A program made the position numbers and the translations under genes. The notes under the pieces are model-generated. The model saw only the letters and a program-made list of their open reading frames with translations. It ran no database searches and was not told the DNA's origin. Below, in pieces: positions 58,501 to 61,879 of a DNA stretch of 64,000 bases. Origin of the DNA: Astropecten irregularis (lineage: Eukaryota > Echinodermata > Asteroidea > Paxillosida > Astropectinidae); NCBI GenBank assembly GCA_963971285.1, contig OZ020250.1:16290499-16354498 (forward strand), given 5' to 3'. The first letter of the stretch is position 1. Each line of letters opens with the position of its first letter.

Positions 58501-61160
58501 AAAAAGAGAAAATCAGCTGATCTGAGGAATAGTTGCATTCCTTAAAGACCGATTCACTGCGCCTGACTTCACTTCAAGATTTTCAGTTTCTAAGAGGTTT
58601 TTGCATAATTTGCTGACAATGCGACAATGCAGGCTATAGTGCTTTTGGTTCTTCAATGTGGATACAGAAAACAATATATCAAGGGCTGCCAGTTGGATTG
58701 ATGTGCTTCAACCTAGTTCATAACTCACCATCCCTGGTCACTTCGGAACTTATAGACGGCCATGAGGATGTTGCACAGGCCGCCCCCCGACTTGAAGTCC
58801 ATGAAGCAACGCATCTGGAATGTGAATGAAGTTCAGACAGCGGATTGCATGAGAGGGTCAATTCTGCTTTGTAACATACTAGGGGAATACAGGTCAACAT
58901 ACACCATCAAATGCTTATTTGAAGTTTCAAAAAGGCTAATGCTACATGTGCTTCTTGTAACTGCTTCCATGGCCTCAATTTGACAAATTTGCATTACATG
59001 GAAACTTTGCTACCTGTTAACTGTACTAAAAATGGGTGATGCAATCAATAAATTTGAATTAATTTCTACGACTAGGGCTGTTGTTTTAATGTTCAAAATG
59101 GGATAAGACTTCAAACGAGGCCCTAACCACAGACTAATCCATGAAATAAGATCTGAAGTCGATTTCACGAAAGCCCAATGATTAATCATAACTCAAGTTA
59201 CGAAGGATAACCCATTGCATCCTACGTAGGGCTGCAATGCATCACAAGTCCTACGACTGATAGTACGTTATGATGAGTTTGGTGAAATTGATCTCTGGCT
59301 GGACTTACCGGTAGTCTGGTGAGGGCCGGATTGCTGACATGCCTGCCAAAGGCATCCTCCTGGAACTGCAAGAGCTGGGCAAGTAATGACGCCAGACCTT
59401 TGTTGGTTGGTGGCTCGGCCTGGATCCACTGCTCAAACCAAACAAACAGAAAACTGTGTGAAGCATCCATCAGTAACAACAATATGAATTTCCTTCTATT
59501 GCCGAGATAGAAGGAATATGTAGTGCATATTTATTGCACAAACAATCATACCGCATGAAGAATAGTATTGCAATTGGTAATATAAGTCCTTCACAAGTTT
59601 GATTCAAAGCAGGTCAACTCATATGCCGACCAACTTGTACGACGCACAGCGAAAAATTCCTTATGCGAATTGGCATGAAAAGGCCACAAGAGGTCGTCAC
59701 AATCATCTCATTATGTTAGGTCATATCACTGACCACAGATGGCAGTTTTCATGAATGAAACTGATGCGCATGTGCACATACTCGGCAAAGCCCACTTGAA
59801 TCATTGCCGCTTTGAAGGAGCTCGCCATGATCTTTCAAATGGTACCAAAAACAAAAAGTTTGTACATGTTCCTTCGACCTTTTAACCATTTTTTGTGGTG
59901 TCACCTGAGGTTCAAGAACTCGCCGACTCAACGGTCGTACCACAAAACCATGCCACCGTCTGAGGATGATTGCTAGGTCGTTGAATATTCATAGCAACGT
60001 GTGTTGGGTCTGTTGGTTGAGTATACTGAGAGCGCCACATGCATATGCATATATAGAATTGCATGGTCACCAGAGTTGTCGTACGGCCGACCGTTGGTCG
60101 TTGCGTAGTCGTACACTGTGTGTGCTTGCATAGGCACATCGTGCAATGCGTGCTCCGTACGTCCCTGCAACGGCCCTGCGACAATGCGTGCGTGTGTAAC
60201 GAGTTGGTCCAGCACATGTTTTCCGTTACGTCATGAGCACCGCCTTGCGTGTTCACCAATCAGCGCGGTGCTTGTCTGACACGGCACCATTCCCACGTTA
60301 CAGTACATATGGGGGATTTTTTCGCTATGCGATGACCAACATGTACAATATTTGGTCAACTCATACGCTGCTCAACTCGTATGCCACTCAAGTAATTAAT
60401 CAGTTAGGCCTATACGTAGTTGCGATGATCGTAACCCTAGGTCTGACCAGGGACTGGTTACGACTAGGGTTACGATCATCGCAACTAGCCTATACGATGA
60501 GTTGTCTGTTTTTTTTTAAATTGCGTTTTTTTTGCGAGATTTCATTTGAGGGATTGGTATTTTTCAGGCTTGTAAAATAAAACTAGGCCTATAGGGACCT
60601 ATTTCGGGATTTCCTTTTTAGGGATAGACCTAGCGAGTCAAGGCCCAACTTCCCAAGCCACCGGCCCGGCCCAGGCAAAATGCAGTGGTTTCTTTTCCCC
60701 CCAAAAAACATGACATTCCCGTTTATTCTCCGAAAGAATTCAGAACCCATCAAATCAGAAGAAAAGTCATTTCATTGGAAATGGTGTAGAACACGATTTC
60801 AAGTAATTCTTGCATTTCACTCCGACAAATGAACGTTAGAAAAACAACAGCCACAGTCGAAGGGTCATCAGTCTGGTACCCAAAAACATCATCGTGCTTT
60901 GTAAATGGGCGATACAGCAAGGAACACATGTCAATGCGGACAAGCACGCACAAGCACAACAAAGACGAAAAACTACGACAGAAACGATTGCATTTTGCGA
61001 CAAAGCTGGGCCACGGACAGTGCTGTCTCCAGCACAGAAACACTCTTACCTTCTTGCAGTTTCTTTGCAGCCATGACTTCACATTATCGAGCTGCGAAAT
61101 TGTCTCCGCAGATTCAAAAAACTTAAAATCTGCACCCCCGTCTTTTTTCCTGACAGCCAT
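31427..61160 (-). CDS. SMARCC2: SMARCC (BAF155/BAF170/Moira), SWI/SNF core scaffold subunit; complete 25-exon gene
   Basis: The joined exons give 1233 residues, close to vertebrate SMARCC2. SMARCC dimers scaffold the BAF/PBAF chromatin remodelers in the nucleus and hold SMARCB1, SMARCD and the ATPase. Visible regions are: MarR-like/BRCT/chromo module about 1-263; basic KKRKRSPSP about 310-318; SWIRM about 431-532; SANT about 617-662; acidic E/K/A-rich stretch about 717-935; leucine-zipper coiled coil about 930-1016; and a low-complexity Pro/Ala/Thr tail to 1233. I chose MAVRKKDGG as start because it matches the vertebrate SMARCC2 N-terminus and has A at -3 and G at +4. Every intron is GT-AG and all phases agree. 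Vertebrates have two paralogues (SMARCC1/2) and flies one (Moira); the symbol marks the family, not a 1:1 orthologue. No frameshift or internal stop was found. Confidence 0.96.
31740..31773. other. Hairpin, 11-bp arms (intron 24)
   Basis: CTAAAAAGATC and GATCTTTTTAG around 12 bases. It lies about 200 bases upstream of the exon 25 acceptor in the direction of transcription. Confidence 0.85.
32370..32500. mobile_element. Relative of the GTTAGGAGGGCC element (intron 24), copy 2
   Basis: CAAGTAATAAACTGCTGCAA plus ACTGCTCATCAG is the reverse complement of sequence beside 58345. TTGGAGTTAGAAGGGCCCGA then matches the arm of that element. Only one arm is visible here. Confidence 0.6.
33580..33738 (-). 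CDS. SMARCC2: SMARCC exon 24 (residues 1144-1196 and part of D1197)
   Basis: It encodes [20 protein letters not shown] then [20 protein letters not shown] and [12 protein letters not shown]. No specific vertebrate match is expected in this tail. The acceptor TTCCAG|GTGAGC and donor CAAG|GTGAGC are strong, and the exon fits in frame between exons 23 and 25. Confidence 0.87.
34296..34586 (-). CDS. SMARCC2: SMARCC exon 23 (residues 1047-1143 and part of S1144), low-complexity region
   Basis: Ninety-six codons of low-complexity sequence begin [20 protein letters not shown]. An acidic Pro/Ala/Glu-rich half follows, ending [11 protein letters not shown]. The vertebrate C-terminus is Pro/Gly/Gln-rich with no such acidic half. 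Support comes from the splice sites (TTACAG|GTTCT and ACCA|GTGAGA) and phase agreement on both sides. Confidence 0.88.
34932..35106 (-). CDS. SMARCC2: SMARCC exon 22 (residues 989-1046 and part of G1047), coiled-coil end
   Basis: It encodes [20 protein letters not shown] then [20 protein letters not shown] and a Pro/Ala tail. The first half matches vertebrate [20 protein letters not shown]. The vertebrate poly-Gln stretch is replaced here by an Ala/Met/Gln mix. The acceptor is CTCAG|TTGGAG and the donor ACAG|GTAACC. Confidence 0.96.
35317..35700. repeat. Three degenerate tandem units of about 140 bp (intron 21)
   Basis: Units start near 35317, 35460 and 35597 with AGGCCATTCTCTCTTCCTGT, AGACCATTCTCGATCCTCCA and AGGCCATCCTATCACCTCGC. 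They share AGGGATGAGAAT and ACAACTACC-type blocks. The stretch is pyrimidine-rich and lies between exons 21 and 22. Confidence 0.6.
35762..35896 (-). CDS. SMARCC2: SMARCC exon 21 (residues 944-988), leucine-zipper coiled coil
   Basis: It encodes [20 protein letters not shown] then [25 protein letters not shown], practically identical to the vertebrate leucine zipper. In known BAF structures this coiled coil forms the long helix bundle with other core subunits. The acceptor is CTGCAG|CAT and the donor GCG|GTAAGT. Confidence 0.98.
36199..36438 (-). CDS. SMARCC2: SMARCC exon 20 (residues 864-943), acidic end and Ala-rich helix
   Basis: Eighty codons run from [20 protein letters not shown] through [20 protein letters not shown] to AAAAVKAK. 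The last part matches vertebrate [20 protein letters not shown], the start of the leucine-zipper helix. The acceptor is AATAG|GAAACT and the donor AAG|GTTGGT. Confidence 0.95.
36990..37076. mobile_element. Half copy of family F (intron 19)
   Basis: CCTGTAAGTTATACGTAAAT, then GTGAACATTTCTGTTTTGGT and TACCAATGTTGTAAATGCCC, match only the right half of family F. The left half is missing. Confidence 0.65.
37143..37337 (-). CDS. SMARCC2: SMARCC exon 19 (residues 799-863), acidic E/K region
   Basis: Sixty-five codons, including [20 protein letters not shown] and [20 protein letters not shown], encode an acidic, disordered segment. Vertebrate SMARCC has a comparable E/K-rich stretch of poor alignment. 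The exon is placed by its splice sites (CTCCAG|GAC and AAG|GTATGA), by phase 0 on both sides, and by lying between exons 18 and 20. Confidence 0.92.
38613..38852 (+). mobile_element. Palindromic element family A, copy 3 (intron 18), best preserved
   Basis: The ends are GGGGCCAATTTCATAAAACT and, inverted, AGTTTTATGAAATTGGCCC, giving a clear terminal inverted repeat of about 19 bases. The inner inverted segments are TTAAGCACAAAAATTTGCT and AGCAAATTTTTGTGCTTAA. The centre holds the TTCGCTGACCATGAATATCA marker. Confidence 0.85.
39365..40118. repeat. Minisatellite: about 31 tandem copies of a 24-bp unit
   Basis: The unit is CTTCTTGTTGCAACATTCTT plus TTGT, with variants at the CAACATT, CAACACT, CAATATT and CAAAATT positions. 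It lies in SMARCC intron 18. Since 24 is a multiple of three and most frames lack stops, it produces long false open frames on both strands, for example 268 codons from 39369. These frames are repeat artefacts. Confidence 0.97.
40263..40417. mobile_element. Palindromic element family B, copy 2 (intron 18)
   Basis: The inverted ends are CCAGGGGTCGATTTCAC and GTGAAATCGACTCCTGG. The interior has ACGACCGATCGTATCTCGAG and GTTCTACGATTGATAGTAAG. Confidence 0.8.
40845..40940 (+). mobile_element. tRNA-SINE 3' fragment (intron 18)
   Basis: It contains box B-like TGTTCAAATCCCGCTCCAGT, then GGGGTTCACTTTTCAATTCA and GGCAGTTTCCCTTGTTGTCA, the same tail as the SINE at 16963. No box A is visible, so the copy is 5'-truncated. 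Confidence 0.65.
41078..41205. mobile_element. One-ended GGGCCCAATTTCATGG element (intron 18)
   Basis: It starts AGGGCCCAATTTCATGGAAT and carries CGCTACCGTTAGCAAAAATT and TGGTTACGGTTAGCGTATTT, which look like inverted inner arms. No clear right terminus is visible. The terminus again resembles families A-C. Confidence 0.45.
41786..41880. mobile_element. One-ended fragment of a hAT-like relative
   Basis: The sequence CTAGTGCTGTGCTTTTTATC followed by a cgGTTAACCGAAAC-like interior resembles the right end of the intron 11 element read from its terminus. No matching opposite end was found nearby, so it appears truncated. Confidence 0.45.
42654..42944 (-). CDS. GC-rich 96-codon open frame inside intron 18, unknown
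   Basis: An ATG-initiated frame includes [20 protein letters not shown] then [20 protein letters not shown] and ends SVDQNTK. It is more GC-rich than the surrounding intron and looks more protein-like than most shadow frames. There is a CCCCGGCAG acceptor-like site inside and a GGAAG|GTAGCG donor-like site near its end. It could be a cryptic SMARCC exon, a nested gene or a decayed insert. Confidence 0.15.
   Translation of the reverse strand: MLQSLLFLAWGGHRLTMLAPAVNRGDGWSHRLEVLSEPSLAVDMTGRRNIYSVTTNSGIVFLSPATARGVGTIVDCGVVSPQGTGRPEGSVDQNTK
44488..44612 (-). mobile_element. 120-bp element, copy 2 (intron 18)
   Basis: TCTGATGATGACTAGAGCAA ... GTTGAGACCTTACGAGAAGT ... CATGGTGTTTCCACAAACCC is the reverse complement of the copy at 8906, with roughly one difference per ten bases. 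Confidence 0.75.
44640..44705 (+). mobile_element. tRNA-SINE fragment beside exon 18
   Basis: ACTTCAGTTGGTTGAGCA is a degraded box A region and GGTTCAAATGC at 44679-44689 is box B. It lies in intron 18 about 55 bases from the exon 18 donor, in the orientation opposite to SMARCC. Confidence 0.6.
44760..45007 (-). CDS. SMARCC2: SMARCC exon 18 (residues 716-798)
   Basis: It starts with the conserved [20 protein letters not shown], then becomes acidic and low in complexity: [20 protein letters not shown] to KEPADK. The acceptor is TTGCAG|ATGAAT and the donor AAG|GTAAGG. It ends in phase 0, before the 7.4-kb intron. Confidence 0.95.
45150..45225 (-). mobile_element. tRNA-SINE head (intron 17)
   Basis: On the minus strand, box A TAGCACAGTTGG is at 45203-45214 and box B GGTTCTAATCC at 45158-45168. 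A second box B-like GGGTTCGAGTCCGG lies at about 45290-45305, suggesting two nested or adjacent copies. Confidence 0.65.
45387..45509 (-). CDS. SMARCC2: SMARCC exon 17 (residues 675-715 and part of D716)
   Basis: It encodes [20 protein letters not shown] then [20 protein letters not shown], almost the same as vertebrate [20 protein letters not shown]. The acceptor is TTGTAG|GACCT and the donor ATAG|GTGAGT. The intron upstream holds a tRNA-like repeat fragment just past the donor. Confidence 0.96.
46125..46326 (-). CDS. SMARCC2: SMARCC exon 16 (residues 608-674 and part of G675), SANT domain
   Basis: It encodes the complete SANT domain, [20 protein letters not shown] then [20 protein letters not shown] and [13 protein letters not shown]. 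The three hallmark helices and aromatic residues are present. SANT in remodeler subunits contacts histone tails or partner subunits. The acceptor is TTGCAG|GGCAAG and the donor CTAG|GTACAA. Confidence 0.97.
46841..46969 (-). CDS. SMARCC2: SMARCC exon 15 (residues 565-607), linker
   Basis: It encodes [20 protein letters not shown] then [23 protein letters not shown]. Vertebrates carry [33 protein letters not shown] in the same place, so SASQQ, DKG and NFGLRTD-Y identify it. The acceptor is CCTCAG|TCT and the donor AAG|GTAAGA. Confidence 0.94.
47210..47577. mobile_element. TTAAAGG-ended element, family F, copy 2 (intron 14)
   Basis: The ends are TTAAAGGTATAATCCATGAC and TACTGTATCTTTAAAG. Interior blocks CTCAATTTTTCTTATAAAAC, ATTTCTGGATAAACACACCA and AATCTTTGAACATTTCTGTT are shared with copy 3. 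Confidence 0.7.
47729..47885 (-). CDS. SMARCC2: SMARCC exon 14 (residues 512-564), SWIRM end
   Basis: It encodes [20 protein letters not shown], the last SWIRM helices, then [20 protein letters not shown] and a [10 protein letters not shown] tail. The [20 protein letters not shown] motif is invariant in the family. The acceptor is TCCAG|AGTGCAC and the donor CAG|GTAAAA. Confidence 0.96.
48050..48163 (-). CDS. SMARCC2: SMARCC exon 13 (residues 474-511 and part of R512), SWIRM middle
   Basis: It encodes [20 protein letters not shown] then [17 protein letters not shown]. The [20 protein letters not shown] motif is a SMARCC SWIRM hallmark. The acceptor is TGTCAG|GTTTATG and the donor ATGAG|GTACAG. 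Confidence 0.97.
48229..48390. mobile_element. Intronic core repeat, copy 1 (intron 12), long context i
   Basis: It contains the 88-bp core CAGTCAGATACTATCTAGCA ... CATGACAC-like from 48303. About 75 bases of flank (GGCTCATCTACTGCGGCCGC ... GGTTTGCTTTGGGTGTC) are shared only with the copy at 53554. The core is direct, same orientation, in all five copies. No clear terminal inverted repeat is visible. Confidence 0.75.
48740..48822 (+). mobile_element. tRNA-SINE head abutting the exon 12 donor
   Basis: Box A-like AAGCTCAGTAGG is at 48750-48761 and box B GGTTCGAACTC at 48795-48805. The head ends only about 20 bases into intron 12 from the exon 12 splice donor. It is oriented opposite to SMARCC transcription. 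Confidence 0.7.
48841..49058 (-). CDS. SMARCC2: SMARCC exon 12 (residues 402-473 and part of V474), SWIRM start
   Basis: Seventy-two codons run from [11 protein letters not shown] through [20 protein letters not shown] to NKSKTAE. The second half is the start of the SWIRM domain and is almost identical to vertebrate proteins. The acceptor is AACAG|GTTAAC. The donor GAGGT|GTAAGT splits Val474. The GAG|GTGTAA alternative is rejected because it breaks the frame into exon 13. Confidence 0.96.
49122..49320 (+). mobile_element. Palindromic element family A, copy 4 (intron 11)
   Basis: It has CAGGGCTTAGCACAAAAATG on the left and TTTGTGCTTAGCAGGTC on the right around the same interior (TGACTGACCATGAACATCAA). 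The outermost GGGGCCAATTTCA is lost on both sides. Confidence 0.75.
49433..51086. mobile_element. Non-autonomous hAT-like DNA transposon, 1654 bp, intact ends
   Basis: The element has 11-bp perfect terminal inverted repeats TAGTGCTGTGC. A perfect 8-bp direct duplication GTGTTGGC flanks it at 49425-49432 and 51087-51094. An 8-bp target duplication with TAGTG-type ends is typical of the hAT superfamily. No long open frame or transposase motif is visible inside, so it would depend on a transposase made elsewhere. It lies in SMARCC intron 11. A 42-bp tandem duplication sits inside it near 49940-50017. Confidence 0.85.
49940..50017. repeat. Tandem duplication inside the hAT-like element
   Basis: A unit of about 36 bases beginning CATAATTATGAATAAAAGCC is present at 49940-49975 and again at 49982-50017, a period of 42. 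The copies are nearly identical, so the duplication is probably recent. Confidence 0.8.
51095..51170 (-). mobile_element. tRNA-like SINE remnant next to the hAT-like insertion
   Basis: The minus strand carries GGGTTGAAATCCCACCTGG, a box B region, close to the right end of the hAT-like element. The box A half is too degraded to place. Confidence 0.4.
51418..51512 (-). CDS. SMARCC2: SMARCC exon 11 (residues 370-401)
   Basis: It encodes [20 protein letters not shown] then [12 protein letters not shown]. Vertebrates have APVKGGTMTDLDEQEDES, so KGG--x-LD-QED is the shared core. The acceptor is ATACAG|TGTCC and the donor AAG|GTGACC. Exon 12 follows across the large intron that holds the hAT-like element. 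Confidence 0.92.
51613..51809. mobile_element. Intronic core repeat, copy 2 (intron 10), long context ii
   Basis: The 88-bp core lies at 51661-51748. The flanks GGAAGTGCACGGAATATGT on the left and ACAACTGAAGATGAAAACTA plus CAATTTGTCAGTGGCA on the right are shared with the copy at 54408. A run of 16 G sits at its left edge. Confidence 0.75.
52238..52365 (-). CDS. SMARCC2: SMARCC exon 10 (residues 327-369 and part of V370)
   Basis: It encodes [20 protein letters not shown] then [41 protein letters not shown] is conserved in vertebrate SMARCC. The acceptor is GAATAG|GGGTCG and the donor ATAG|GTACTC. Confidence 0.94.
52650..52985. mobile_element. TTAAAGG-ended element, family F, copy 3 (intron 9)
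   Basis: The ends are AAAGGGCATGTAAAACGTTG and, inverted, TTAAAGGGCATGTAGAACAT. The interior shares CTCAATTTTTCTTATGAAAC and TTTCTGGATAAATACACCAT with copy 2. It sits directly beside exon 9. Confidence 0.75.
53028..53131 (-). CDS. SMARCC2: SMARCC exon 9 (residues 293-326 and part of P327), basic region
   Basis: It encodes [20 protein letters not shown] then [14 protein letters not shown]. This is the conserved basic KKRKRSPSP segment, a probable nuclear-localisation signal with serine-proline sites. The acceptor is TCACAG|CAC. The donor CC|GTGAGT splits a Pro codon. Confidence 0.94.
53554..53716. mobile_element. Intronic core repeat, copy 3 (intron 8), long context i
   Basis: The core lies at 53629-53716. 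It is preceded by CTGGCTCATCAACTGTGGCC and TGTCCCAGAGGTTTGCTTTG, the same left flank as copy 1, with only scattered substitutions over about 160 bases. Confidence 0.75.
53755..53935. repeat. Degenerate minisatellite (intron 8)
   Basis: Imperfect tandem copies of a 20-25-bp unit built on CAAGGCAATGACCAGGGGCA span this stretch. Copies differ by small insertions such as CACCATTACCAGGGC. Open frames across it on the minus strand are low-complexity artefacts. Confidence 0.85.
54026..54112 (-). CDS. SMARCC2: SMARCC exon 8 (residues 264-292) with two possible donors
   Basis: It encodes [20 protein letters not shown] and TKPMADE(VG), corresponding to vertebrate NPVSRRKKISAKTLTDEV. Two donors six bases apart keep the frame: GAG|GTAGGC ends the exon at 54032, and GGC|GTAAGT ends it at 54026. 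The second fits the consensus better at +4 to +6, so it is used here. The acceptor is GGCAG|GGCGAT. Confidence 0.88.
54408..54597. mobile_element. Intronic core repeat, copy 4 (intron 7), long context ii
   Basis: The core lies at 54449-54537 and has the same outer flanks as copy 2: GGAAATGATGGGGGAAAGGA on the left and ACAACTGAAGATGAAAATTA on the right. The match to copy 2 covers about 190 bases. Confidence 0.75.
54640..54780. mobile_element. Distant relative of the 120-bp element (intron 7)
   Basis: CTACCATGTAAAAAAATCC, then GTGTGGTTCTGAGAAGAACT, GATGTTTCGGCCAGTCTACT and CTTGCCCTCATCGGAAGAG share the CATGTAA ... TTTCGRC ... CTCATC layout with the copies at 8906 and 44488. The GTGTGGTTCTGAGAA block also occurs in the palindrome at 55507. 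Confidence 0.45.
54801..54960. mobile_element. Palindromic element family B, copy 3 (intron 7)
   Basis: It starts CAGGGGTTGATTTCACAAAG and contains GCGATCGATCGTAACTCGAG and CCTATGATTGATAGCAAGTT. The right end is partly degraded (GTGAAAATTTGGTGACACCT). Confidence 0.75.
55209..55286 (-). CDS. SMARCC2: SMARCC exon 7 (residues 238-263)
   Basis: Twenty-six codons encode [20 protein letters not shown] and YEIYED, matching vertebrate [22 protein letters not shown]. The acceptor is TTGCAG|GTG and the donor GAT|GTAAGT. It is phase 0 on both sides and closes the folded N-terminal module. Confidence 0.95.
55507..55798. mobile_element. 292-bp near-perfect palindrome (intron 6)
   Basis: The left arm AGTACTAAAAGAAGGTAGGT ... 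GTAATCTCTTCTGTGAGAGT is repeated inverted on the right with few mismatches for over 100 bases per arm. The centre contains CCTCGGGAGAGCG and CTCTCCTGAGGACTAAC. It lies about 200 bases downstream of the exon 6 donor and could fold into a long hairpin in the pre-mRNA. Confidence 0.85.
55997..56145 (-). CDS. SMARCC2: SMARCC exon 6 (residues 188-237), chromo-like part
   Basis: It encodes [20 protein letters not shown], then [15 protein letters not shown] and a linker ending [22 protein letters not shown] is the chromo-like core. Vertebrates have MKRDKQVLLHWGYYP here, so the Cys in HWCYYP replaces a Gly. The acceptor is TTTCAG|GTGAGG and the donor GAG|GTACGT. Confidence 0.95.
56388..56482. mobile_element. 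Intronic core repeat, copy 5 (intron 5), core only
   Basis: Only the core is shared (GTCTGCAGTCAGATACTATC to CATCATTCCACAAGACACC). The surrounding sequence matches neither of the other two contexts. This defines the minimal unit as about 90 bases. Confidence 0.75.
56599..56668 (-). CDS. SMARCC2: SMARCC exon 5 (residues 165-187 and part of G188)
   Basis: This 70-base exon encodes [20 protein letters not shown] followed by LSE and one base of the next codon. It matches vertebrate GTV-ED---ASH, the second half of the BRCT-like domain. The acceptor is CCCTAG|GGT and the donor GAAG|GTAAGA. Confidence 0.93.
56939..57128. mobile_element. Tc1/mariner-like small element (intron 4)
   Basis: The ends GGGAGCTTTAGAT and ATCTAAAACTCCC are inverted with one difference, and TA flanks both sides. 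A TA target duplication suggests the Tc1/mariner group. It is about 190 bases long and non-coding, with short inner inverted segments (TCATGTCGACC, CAGTCGACGAAG). Confidence 0.55.
57738..57912 (-). CDS. SMARCC2: SMARCC exon 4 (residues 106-164), BRCT start
   Basis: It finishes the split Trp and encodes [20 protein letters not shown] to [10 protein letters not shown]. The block [17 protein letters not shown] is nearly invariant in SMARCC proteins. The acceptor is TTCTAG|GAGG and the donor CAG|GTGGGT. The BRCT-like fold of the N-terminal module begins here. Confidence 0.95.
58222..58325. mobile_element. Inverted-repeat element with GTTAGGAGGGCC arms (intron 3), copy 1
   Basis: The arms are AAGTTAGGAGGGCCTGACAA plus TCTTTCTCAAAG, and inverted CTTTGAGAAAGATC plus GGGCCCTCCTAACTCC. 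It is followed by CTGATGAGCAGTTTGCAGCA, which is also inverted beside the copy near 32430. Confidence 0.7.
58729..58814 (-). CDS. SMARCC2: SMARCC exon 3 (residues 78-105 and part of W106)
   Basis: It encodes [20 protein letters not shown] to KFRSDQG, matching the vertebrate CFLDFKAGG-LCHILAAAYKF block. The acceptor is TTCCAG|ATG. The donor GGATG|GTGAGT splits the conserved Trp codon, which exon 4 completes. Confidence 0.95.
59155..59298. mobile_element. Palindromic element family B, copy 4 (intron 1)
   Basis: It contains GTCGATTTCACGAAAGCCCA on the left and GATGAGTTTGGTGAAATTGA on the right, with CCTACGACTGATAGTACGTT inside. It reaches to about 10 bases from the exon 2 donor. Confidence 0.75.
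59309..59428 (-). CDS. SMARCC2: SMARCC exon 2 (residues 38-77)
   Basis: It encodes 40 codons, [10 protein letters not shown] to NPALTRLP, which align with the vertebrate segment YIQAE-PTNK...NPALTKLP. The acceptor is GAGCAG|TGG and the donor ACCG|GTAAGT. It is phase 0 on both sides. A family B palindromic element ends about 10 bp from its donor, on the intron side. Confidence 0.95.
60418..60486. other. Perfect inverted repeat, 23-bp arms (intron 1)
   Basis: AGTTGCGATGATCGTAACCCTAG is inverted at 60464-60486 around a 23-base loop, with no mismatch. Such perfection suggests a recent origin. Its arms carry GATGATCGTAA, which resembles the interior of the family B elements. Confidence 0.9.
61050..61160 (-). 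CDS. SMARCC2: SMARCC exon 1 (residues 1-37)
   Basis: This exon encodes MAVRKKDGG through LQRNCKK, the start of the N-terminal module. The donor reads AAG|GTAAGAG. The frame stays open upstream to 61238 with further in-frame Met codons, but that stretch is AT-rich and unlike the family, so it is treated as 5' UTR. The exon ends in phase 0. Confidence 0.95.
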
Positions 61161-61163
61161 CTT
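61156..61163 (-). promoter_or_regulatory. YY1-like motif over the SMARCC start codon
   Basis: The minus strand reads AAGATGGC, which is both the start-codon context (A at -3, G at +4) and the core YY1 site. YY1 sites spanning the ATG are known in other animal housekeeping genes. A function here is inference. Confidence 0.4.
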
Positions 61164-61464
61164 TGTACACATTTTTACCATAGTCACGACTTGCAGGAGT
61201 TTTATTGTAAAGATCATTTCAAAATTAAAATAAATCATTTTTATCCCCCAAAATAAAATGAAACATGAAATTAATCATTTATATTAATCTTGTATATTTT
61301 TATATTTCAAATTAAGTACAATTTATTATTATTTTCTAATATTTTTATTGGTCATATGCGGACTATGGTAAGGGGAAAGGCGTTTGTTCTAGTCTGGTTC
61401 CCTGCCCAAAGATTCCCTGACGACTCTTATTTGACAGACAATAGTCCACTGATCTATACAAACT

Positions 61465-61565
61465 GGATAGGTCGCGCGCCTCTGCGCGTGAAGCAACCGC
61501 GCGGCCATATTGGGATATTCACAACATTGGCTGCAGGCGTGCGCGAGGGGGCGCGGCATGCAATG
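61465..61565 (-). promoter_or_regulatory. CpG-rich probable SMARCC promoter
   Basis: This stretch has several CG-dense runs (GGTCGCGCGCC, ACCGCGCGGCC, GCGTGCGCGAGGGGGCGCGG), unlike the AT-rich DNA on either side. It also holds GCCATATTG, a YY1-like half. It lies 305-405 bases upstream of the ATG in the direction of transcription. No TATA box is evident at a fixed distance. The transcription start cannot be placed from sequence. Confidence 0.45.
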
Positions 61566-61606
61566 CAAACAGACCTTTATAATACGATGATCGAGAACAC
61601 GGAATG

Positions 61607-61630
61607 AGGGGAGGGGGGGGGGGGGGGGGT
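61607..61630 (+). repeat. Long G run upstream of the SMARCC promoter
   Basis: GGGGA and then 17 G lie about 450 bases upstream of the ATG, just outside the CpG-rich patch. It is G-rich on the plus strand, which is the template strand for SMARCC, and could form a G-quadruplex. Confidence 0.8.
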
Positions 61631-61741
61631 GGTCTGATCGGGAAAATAAAGATGAGCATGTTAACCTTAATAGGCCTAATATAACCCACAAGAGTTGTCC
61701 GCTATATCCGGTTTTATGTTCGGGTAAGTGTGATTTTATAG

Positions 61742-61877
61742 TAGTCCACGAGGATTATTTTCAGACATGGCTTCTTATCAAATTCCTCTAATTTAGCATA
61801 ACAAGCTTGTGGAAAGAGAGCAGGGCTTTGATTTTTGAGGAAAATTATCGGGGTCTGAAAATTATCCTTGTGGACTA
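61742..61877. mobile_element. 136-bp inverted-repeat element just upstream of SMARCC
   Basis: The terminal inverted repeat is TAGTCCACGAGGATTATTTT / AAAATTATCCTTGTGGACTA. The inner AGAGCAGGGCTTTGATTTTT is also found near 24095-24125, showing a relative there. Confidence 0.75.
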
Positions 61878-61879
61878 AT

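Noticed and set aside
61158..61238. In-frame upstream Met codons that would extend the SMARCC N-terminus by up to 26 residues
   Set aside because: The extension is AT-rich and unlike any SMARCC, while MAVRKKDGG exactly fits the known SMARCC2 start with better context.
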